A stretch of DNA of 64,000 nt. Source: Rehmannia glutinosa. Taxonomy: Eukaryota; Streptophyta; Magnoliopsida; Lamiales; Orobanchaceae. Numbering within the stretch: the first letter of the stretch is position 1; every line of letters begins with the position of its first letter. The position numbers and the translations under genes are program-made. The DNA is taken from contig CM071930.1 of assembly GCA_016081115.2 (NCBI GenBank), forward strand, positions 23,875,520 to 23,939,519. Reading direction: 5' to 3'. Positions 56,700 through 64,000 of this stretch are shown here, piece by piece. Under the pieces are notes generated by a model that saw only the letters and a list, made by a program, of their open reading frames with translations, was not told the origin of the DNA and searched no databases.

Positions 56700-57977
56700 T
56701 GTTAGAACAAAGTTTTTATTTTGATGATTTTGTTAGATCAATGTTTCTATTTTGATTTTGATGATTTCATATAAATGAGTTTTATACCAAAACAATGTTT
56801 CCAAAAGTTGTCTAAATACTTCAATACATTTCGTTTAATTTTTACTAAGTTGTTGAAGTACTTCTTGAACTTTATTTTTGACAAAAATTGGACAACTTCT
56901 CTATGAAGAGGTCGACCGGTCGCCCTAGTAGAGAGACCCGTACCTGAATATTTTAAAAGATCAAACGAAGAGAAGAAACCGGGAGGAGGGCGACCGGTCG
57001 CCCATAGGCGTCGATGCTTGAAGGTTGAGTTTTTTTAGCTCATCTTCTCTCAAAGCTTTCTCGAGCGAACAATCACTATCTATAGCAACCCGTCGCCATA
57101 GACAAAGGACCGACGATCGCCATAGACAATGAGCGGTCACCCTTGATGCCATTCTATGTCAAAATTTTATTCAACAGTCTAATAATTCGAATTTTCAACA
57201 TAGCGACTGGTCGCTATAGTCTTTTGACAGCAAATTCTATCCGTTGCAAAAACACTTCTCAGCAAATTAAGGCTTTACATTTATTAACCATTATTTGGAG
57301 CTATTTTGATCATTCTTTTGTAGACAAATTTGAATTTGGAGGAACATATGTTAAAGGCTACATCTTGGAGCTCTTTTATAAATAGATGAAGCATTAGAGG
57401 ATCAAATACAACACATTATTCTACATCACAACAAGAAAATTTTAGCAAACTTCTAAAGTTTTCATTTTCATACTATTGTTGTAATAGCCTAAGCTCTACA
57501 CTTTCACATCTTGCTTCTTAGGCTTTCTTTCTTGATTACACTTACACTTATAAAGTTGTATACTTTCATTTTAGTTGTAATCTAGATTGATCAAATCATC
57601 CAAAACAAGATATACTTGTTGAGTGTTCTTTTGGCAAGAACACACTCGGTTGATTCATTAGGTGTTGAAGAGTTTGGTGCTATTCAAAGGTGTAAGAAGA
57701 GTTTGGTTCTCTTCTATGTTGTTGTTGCAAGAAGAGTTTGGTGCTCTTCAAGGTGAAGTTGTAATTGTTTGGTATAAATTAATAAACTTTTTCATTTAGA
57801 AATCCACTCGGACATACCGGGTGGTAGTGGACGTAGGCCCTAGGTGGGTTGAAGCACTATAAATCTATTCTGCACTTATATTTTCTTCTTCATCTTCTTC
57901 GAGAAAGAGGGCATAAATCGGAAAATCGGGAAAATCTATTCAACCCCCCTAGATTTTTGTAGCCATTTAAACTAACA
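56700..57977 (+). repeat. 5' LTR of Copia-2
   Basis: The 1278-bp LTR begins TGTTAGAACAAAG and ends 'aaactaaca', three bases before the primer site. It shares with the Copia-1 LTR the GACCGGTCGCCC repeats (56913-57002), 'gatcaaatcatccaaaacaaga' and the 'tattcaaccccc' end, so both are one family. It inserted into Ty3 RNase H coding sequence. Confidence 0.88.
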
Positions 57978-57979
57978 AG

Positions 57980-57991
57980 TGGTATCAGAGC
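57980..57991 (+). other. Primer-binding site of Copia-2
   Basis: TGGTATCAGAGC, the canonical plant Copia initiator-Met tRNA complement, two bases after the LTR. Confidence 0.88.
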
Positions 57992-58041
57992 CAATCTATT
58001 TGGCAAGCTCGTTTATCTTTGCGAGTAAAGAGGAAAGATCC

Positions 58042-59485
58042 ATGGGTACGAACGAAAGATATCTTACTACTGGTGCCTCAACCAACAAGCCGCCACTATT
58101 CGACGCCAACAACTACGCTTTTTGGAAATATCGAATGAAGTGCTTCTTACAAGATTGCGAGTTCAATATTTGGAACGCGGTCATTGAAGGAATAGCTCAA
58201 CCAACCAAGAAATTGGAGGATGGAACTATAGCTCCCAAAAGTTTCAAAGTGTTCGATGAAAGTGACAAGAAATCTTTTTCTCTAAACGGTAAGGCTCTAA
58301 ATATTTTACATTGTTCACTCACCGCTACCGAGTACAATTGGATTAGAGGAATAAGGTGTGCACATGAAATATGGGAAAAACTCGAAATCATCTATGAAGG
58401 AACTAAGAAGGTTAAACAAGCTAGAAAAACCATGCTTGTTAAAGACTTCAAAAACTTCATAATGTTTGAAGGTGAAGGGATTTCGAAAATGGTGGAAAGG
58501 CTCGACAACTTCGTCAATCCTCTATTGGTGCCCGGAAAAGTCATCTCCGAAGACAAGGTAACCAAAGTATTTAATGCTCTTCCCGGTTCTTGGTCCGAAA
58601 AGGTGACGGCTATCACAGAAGCTCAAAATCTTGAAACTCTCAAGTTTGATGAGTTAATTGGAATTCTTCTCATTTATGAAGTCTACCTCAAAGAAAAAAA
58701 GAATTCCAAACTATCCACTTCACTACTGGGTATGCAATCTACACCAAAAGGTCTTGCCTCAAGTTTAAAAAATTCATATTATGCTAGTGATGAGGATGAT
58801 GAAAAAACGGCCGCCCTCGTACGAAAATTTGCCAAATTTATCAATAAAAATAAGACAAGAAAGGCACGAGTCAATTCGTGATTCAAATTCGGAAAACCTG
58901 AACACTTTATAGCTGATTGTCCTAAAATGGCAGAGGAAGAACAAAAGAAGAAAAAGTTCTTTCCAAAAAAGAAAGCCTTGAATGTGGATACTAAGACGTG
59001 GGATGAACTTCTTGCAACATCCGATGATGAAGAGGAAACCGAACAAGGTCTCATGGCCATAGATGATGAAAACAATGAGGTACACTCTAACTCCTCTTCT
59101 TTCTCTTTAATTGATGAACTTCAAGAAGATTATGATGATTTACAAAATGAGTTTAGAGATATGATTTGCAAATACAAGAGTTTGAAAAAGGATTTTAAAG
59201 ATTTAAAGTTAGAAAAAGATAAGTTATTTTCTTCTTATGAATCTCTTGACCATGCTCATACTATTATTCTTGCTAAAGTTAAGAGTCTTGATTCCGAAAA
59301 ATAATTGCTCACAAAAGAGAGAAAATTTGAAAAAGGATGTGCAACGTTTTAACTTGAGTACTGATAAGGTTATAAAAATTCTTGGTGCACAAATAAGTGA
59401 GCAATCTAAACTAGGACTTGGTTACAAACCTTTTCAAACCAATTTCAAGAAAGAAGAACCAAGCTCCAACCTTCATACGTGCTAG
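58042..59485 (+). pseudogene. Copia-2 gag
   Basis: ATG at 58042 (MGTNERYLTTGASTNKPP) opens a frame of about 280 codons that aligns throughout with Copia-1 gag (NNYAFWKYRMKCFL, LHCSLTATEYNWIRG, MVERLDNFVNPL). It ends at TGA 58879-58881, exactly where the first Cys of the zinc knuckle is expected; the second Cys is Phe, while the downstream EHFIADC half survives. The coding then continues open from 58927 (Lys-rich, DELLATSDDEEETEQG, coiled coil) to a stop at 59302. The last part is frameshifted. A second knuckle, CFYCGKNRHLASTC, lies at about 59506-59547. Confidence 0.87.
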
Positions 59486-60854
59486 TAGTCCTAAAATTAT
59501 TACTTGTTTTTATTGTGGTAAAAATAGACATCTTGCTAGCACTTGTAAAATTAGAAATAGCAATAGTCATTTTTGGAGACCCAAAAGTCTCAATGCTAAC
59601 CCCCATGGACCCCAACACTCTAGGGTACTTAAAAGTAAATTAATTGTAGGTACTTGGGGCAATTACGGTCAAAGAAGATTCGAAATGGCTCATGGACAAC
59701 GGGTGTTCGCGTCATATGGCCAGAAAGAAACATATATTCAACAACTTCAAGTAACAAGAAGGAGAAATGGTTATGTTTGGGAATAACAAAGGCAACATCC
59801 TTGGCAATGGATACATTGGTAAGTCCTCTTTCTCTCTCAAAGATGTTATATTAGTAGATGAGCTAAAGTTCAATTTGATAAGTATAAGCCAACTTTGCGA
59901 TTTAAATCACAATGTTCTTTTTAACAAAAAAAATTGTCTTATTCTTAAAGATGAGGAAATTATTTGTGAAGCAAATAGAAAAGACAATCTTTACAAAATT
60001 AGTAAAATGATTTGGTTAGTCAAAATGTTTCTTGTCTTCTCGCTAGCAATGATTTAACTAGTTTATGGCATAGGAGACTTGGACATGTTGGATAAAAAAT
60101 ATTCAAAGTATTTAAAAAAACCAACATGTCAAAGGACTACCCAAATTAAATTTTAAAAACATTGGCTTCTGTGACACTTGTCAAAAGAACAAATTAGTTA
60201 AAAGTAGTTTTAAGCCCGAAAATTAAATTTCCACAACCAAGCCTCTACAACATCTTCATTTAGATTTGTACGGGAATATTGGCACGGTTAGTTTAAGTGA
60301 AAAACATTACACCTTCGTTATAGTTGATGATTTTTCTAGATATACTTGGGCTATTTTTCTTGCTAATAAAGGTGATGCCGCTAATGAGTTTGCTAAGTTG
60401 TGTAGACTTATAAACAATGAAAAAGAAGATACTATTAAATCTATAAGGAGTGATCGAGGAGGTGAATTTAGAGTCTTTTGTGAAACCAAGGGATATGCAC
60501 ACAATTTTTCGGCTCCAAGAACTCCTCAACAAAATGGTGTAGCCGAAAGAAAAAATCGGACTTTACAAGAAATGTGTCGGTCTATACTCAATGAGTTTTC
60601 ACTTCCAAAATATTTTCGGACCGAAGCTATGAACACCACTTGCTATGTTATGAATTGGGTATATCTTCGTCCAAAGTTCAACAAAACTCCATATGAGCTT
60701 TGGAAAGGAAGAACTCAAAATATTAGCTATTTCAAAATATTTGGTTGCAAGTGTTTTATCTTAAATACCAAAGATCATGTGGAAAAACTTGATCCTAAGG
60801 CCAATGAAGGAATATTTATGGGGTACTCGACTAAGAGCAAGGCTTACCGGGTAT
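59486..60854 (+). pseudogene. Copia-2 protease-integrase, truncated
   Basis: After the second gag zinc knuckle, a degenerate protease region (about 59680-59760; the active-site motif is disrupted by frame breaks) is followed by MVMFGNNKGNILGNG and ISISQLCDLNHNV. The integrase HHCC region is broken near 60080, but the core is open from 60266: VIVDDFSRYTWAIF, SIRSDRGGEF and NGVAERKNRT supply the catalytic Asp, Asp and Glu. The frame runs to FMGYSTKSKAYRV and is cut at 60854 by an inserted LTR. Reverse transcriptase and RNase H are missing from this window. Confidence 0.87.
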
Positions 60855-62282
60855 TGTTAAGTTGGTTTTATACCAATGTATTGAGTATTCTAGACTAGGA
60901 TTTTGCGGTGTTTTCGAGTATTTTAGTGTTGTTTGAGTCGAGTTCGTTTCATTTGTTGTCGTTTGAGAGTTGGGACAAGTCTTGGTAGCCGAAATTGAGC
61001 AAAAACGGTGAAAAACGTGTTTGGAAGAATAAAATTGCATTTTAGATGTTGAAAAACGGAAAAATATGGGTCACGGACGAGCGCCGCAACGCCAAAACCC
61101 CCGCGCCCAAATAGGGGTCAAGTTGGTGCAAGAGTAGGACTTCAGCCAAGAGGCTGCAGCACCCAGGCGACGTGCAGAAAACGAGGATCGCGGCGCGCCG
61201 CAGCCGCGGCGGGTCAGAGCTGCGGACAACAAAGAAAAGTGTGCAAGCAAAGCAGGGAGGCCAAGGGGGCCGTGACGCCTAAAGGGGCTGCATTGCCTAA
61301 AGTGCTAGCAGCTAGCACGACGGGCGAGGGGTCAATATTTAGCGCGCTTTGTAGCGTGCGATGGCAAGCGCCGCAGCGAGTTTGCGATACGGGCCCTAAC
61401 GTGGCGACTTCTTTTCTTCTCGCTTTTTATGGATGTTTGAGGGTTTCGAGCTTATAAATACAAGAACTCAGGGTTTGGGACAGGGGGAGTCGGACATTAT
61501 TTTGAGCACAACGCAAGGCAAGAGACACAGAGCTAGGGTTCGGACGGCAATTGGAGGCACTTCTCCTGGACACAAAGAGAATTCCTTCTCTTTTCTTTCT
61601 CAATTCTTTCTTTGCTTTTCTTTTGTCAATTTTTGAGATGTATAATTATTTCTTTACGAGTTTTTGTACATCCATTATGAGCTAAACCCATCTTTCTAGG
61701 GGATTGATGTAACTTACGTTTGAACCTATGTTTTGATTTATTTATGAAATCTGTTATTTAATCTATTTGTGCTATTTGATTTGATTGCATCTGAATTATC
61801 TGATCAATAGTTTAGATTGTTTGGCGTGTTTGATTTGACACTCGAGAGAGGTAATTGAACGCCTGACCATAGAATAGCACAACATAGGGTTCATTGAACC
61901 GAGAGGTTTATGAATCTTTTGAAGCCCGTGATAGAATATTCATTGAGCGTATTAGGGTTTAATTTATGATTTTTATAGAGATATCGAAATCAGAAATTGG
62001 AATCTAGAATCACTTGGCACCCGAGAGAGGAAGTGATAAACGGTAGGAATATTGGCTTATAGATTGATAACTTGTGATTAATGAACTGGATTGAGAACAT
62101 AGGTGATAACTAGGTGAAATTAACCCTCTAGAATTCATATCTTAAGTGTTTGATTAATTTTCTGAACCAATTGTTTGCTTAATTTTAGTTTCATTTTTAG
62201 TTTAATAAAAACTCGTCTCTTTGCGATTTCTAGATAGAATTAAGATATTTTAATTATAGTACTTAGTATAAAATTTGATAAC
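60855..62282 (+). repeat. Probable Ty3 (Tat/Athila-type) LTR inserted in Copia-2
   Basis: Similarity to Copia pol stops at a TGTTAAGTTGG start. The following ~1.4 kb has a GC-rich middle (61080-61400) and an AT-rich last third ending 'aaatttgataactg', like LTRs of Tat/Athila elements. There is no coding similarity. The 3' end is cut at 62283, so LTR status rests on the start motif, insertion context and composition. Confidence 0.5.
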
Positions 62283-64000
62283 TGTAACAACCCAAATTTT
62301 TATGCCTTAATAAGAATTTTATTAATTATGTTATTAGTTTATTTTATAGAATAATAATGGTAATTAGAAATTTATTAATTATTCTACTGGATAGTTAATT
62401 AGTTAAATTGCGGAGAATGGAAGGTTTATTTTAATTAGACTAAGAATTTGTTTAATTCGGGCCTTATAATAAATAATTGGACCTTTAATTAGTTTGGAGT
62501 TGTAATTCAGGCCCATAAGCCTTTTTGTAATTGGTGGATTAACAATAAGCCCATGTACCCAAAACCTAGTCTTGTTGGGAGTAGGTTAAAACACAGATAT
62601 AAGACACGTAAAACACAAACAGAGAGAACACACGATTCACATGACACACGGCAGAACAAACACAGATAGGGCAGAGAGATTGGCCAAGAGAGAAAGAAAA
62701 AGAAGAAAGAAAGGAGAAAAAAAGAGAAGAAAGATAGGCGATTTTCCCCAACGCGATTGAATCAAAAGAGGCCTGCAAAGGATTTTATTACCCTTAAGTT
62801 GAGCAGGCAAGTAATCTCGTTAGTTCATGTAGATTTTGAATTCTATGTGCAATATTAATGATTTTATACGTGGTTATGTCGAAGGGTGAGTTTCGATTTG
62901 TTGCCTTGGTTGTCGAATGTACGCACACGGTTCAATTGAGGAATTTGACTATCTGATCTCAATTAATTTACATGTAATAGGACTCGTGTTGATTGCATAC
63001 TGAAATTTGACAATCAATATACTATCGTTCAATTTAATAGCAAATGCTTCCAACTCAACTGTTCTGTGCAAATATGTGGTCAAACTCATTTTTATAATTT
63101 AATGTAATTGGTTAGTTTAATGTAATTGGTTGGTTTCCTATACTAATGCTTTGAAAGATTTGTTGGCATGAACTTTTAGTTTGATTCCTATGGTGCAATT
63201 CGGGTTTAATGTAATTGGTTAGTTTAATGTAATTCGTTAGTTAAACTTTTAATGGATGGGTCCAATGGATCATTGTTCTCCATTCAATGTTAGTTTAAGA
63301 ATGAAACTGTTCATTCGGTTTTGCAAAGAATTTCGTCCGCAAATTAATAATAAGGGTAGTTATATATTTAGTTGTTTGTTATATTGGTTGAGGGATTGTC
63401 CCTAATTAATTGAACGTATGATTTTTCCCTAATTAACTGAATGTAAGGTTTTCCCTAAATAGTTTTGACTAATTGAATATAGGGTTTTTCCCGATTAAAT
63501 GAACATAGGGTTTTCTCCTGATTAATTGAATATAGAGTTTTCCCCTGACTAATTGAATATAGAGTTTTGGGTTTTCCCCTGACTAATTTAATATAGGGTT
63601 TTCTCCTGATTAATTGAATGTAGGATTTTCTCCTGATTAATTGAATATACGGTTTTCCCCTGACTAATTGAATATGTGATTTTTCTTGACTAACTGATTG
63701 TAGGGTTATCTCTATTTATTTGAACGTAGGGTTTTCCTTAAATAGTTGAACATAGGGTTGTCCCTGATTAGTTGAATGTATGGTTTTATTCTCAAATTGT
63801 TTCAGCTAATGTGATTTAATTATTATGATATGCGTTTTCGTTTATTCTCGTATTTAATGAAAAGTTGCATCACTTTGGTTCATGCATCATGTTAATGTAT
63901 GTTCATAGCATTTCACTAGCATACAAAGATTAAGTAAAGTCATTTTTTAAGGTTTAGTATTAATAATGGTTTTTTAAAAAATGGGTGCACATTGTTCTAT
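62283..64000 (+). repeat. Probable second LTR (TGTAACAACCCAAAT start), runs off the window
   Basis: TGTAACAACCCAAATTTTTATG is the usual start of many plant Ty3 chromovirus LTRs. It is followed by AT-rich sequence and an A/G-rich leader-like patch at 62690-62735. No coding domain is visible before the window ends, so the assignment is tentative. A 36-bp direct repeat ('ttaatgtaattggttagt') occurs twice at 63101-63135 and 63205-63240. Confidence 0.45.
63390..63795. repeat. ~28-bp minisatellite, about 14 units
   Basis: Diverged units of the type 'TTTTCCCCTGACTAATTGAATATAGGG' follow one another without spacers from about 63390 to 63795. Unit length varies between about 26 and 31 bases through small indels. 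It lies inside the tentative LTR element starting at 62283. Confidence 0.8.

Noticed and set aside
63390..63795. CRISPR-like or telomere-like array
   Set aside because: Units are contiguous without unique spacers, the genome is eukaryotic, and TAGGGTTTT occurs within a longer unit, not as (TTTAGGG)n.

Overview
This is a gene-poor, transposon-dense stretch of a plant nuclear genome, most likely a dicot. The evidence is spliced plant-specific genes with GT-AG introns, abundant Sirevirus-type Copia and Tat-type Ty3 retrotransposons, plant L1 and RTE LINEs, Helitrons and hAT/Mutator-type MITEs. I recognise only four host protein genes in 64 kb: a PSA3-like photosystem I assembly factor (14535-16110, +), two tandem NFD6-like small organellar protein genes (18021-18525 and 23506-23967, both -), and an At4g28440-like single OB-fold protein (38039-39518, -). 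I saw no tRNA, rRNA or CRISPR features.

Layout. 1-13.1 kb is a nest. An L1-type LINE (remnant 10452-13139, +) was cut by a minus-strand Sirevirus (LTR 8893-10451, gag to 7407). That element was in turn cut by a plus-strand relative (RNase H remnant, long extra env-like ORF remnant, polypurine tract, 3' LTR 5880-7406). 13.1-14.1 kb is a 151-bp tandem duplication split by a hAT MITE. PSA3 follows and carries a Mutator-type MITE in intron 2. 16.6-24.1 kb holds two diverged copies of a ~2 kb block containing the NFD6-like gene. Between the copies lie a Mutator MITE, an RTE-type LINE split by a second hAT MITE, and a ~190-bp copy of the 3' end of the OB-fold gene that really sits 15 kb further on.

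24.4-36.7 kb is AT-rich and transposon-derived: a 3'-truncated Helitron, the 3' half of a second env-bearing Sirevirus (26058-31389), a palindrome-rich TATA/AACACGTT tract, and a 3.3-kb terminal-inverted-repeat element carrying a complete 2.1-kb non-autonomous Helitron inside its left arm. The OB-fold gene follows. Just upstream of it (40331-41351) is a MITE with a hAT MITE inserted a few bases inside its end.

44-64 kb is a second retrotransposon nest. A minus-strand Tat-lineage Ty3 element, with its typical 3' tandem repeats, was invaded by a structurally near-complete 8.4-kb Copia element (45781-54174, -) and by a second Copia of the same family (from 56700, +). The second Copia is itself cut by a probable Ty3 LTR (60855) and that by another (62283, with a ~28-bp minisatellite at its end).

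All retrotransposon ORFs carry stops or frameshifts. I found no convincing novel functional system. The more interesting items are structural: diverging C-terminal exons of the tandem NFD6-like genes, a chimeric segmental duplication, a Helitron with canonical ends inside a long TIR, the palindromic tract at 31.4 kb, and tandem repeats arising inside retrotransposons.
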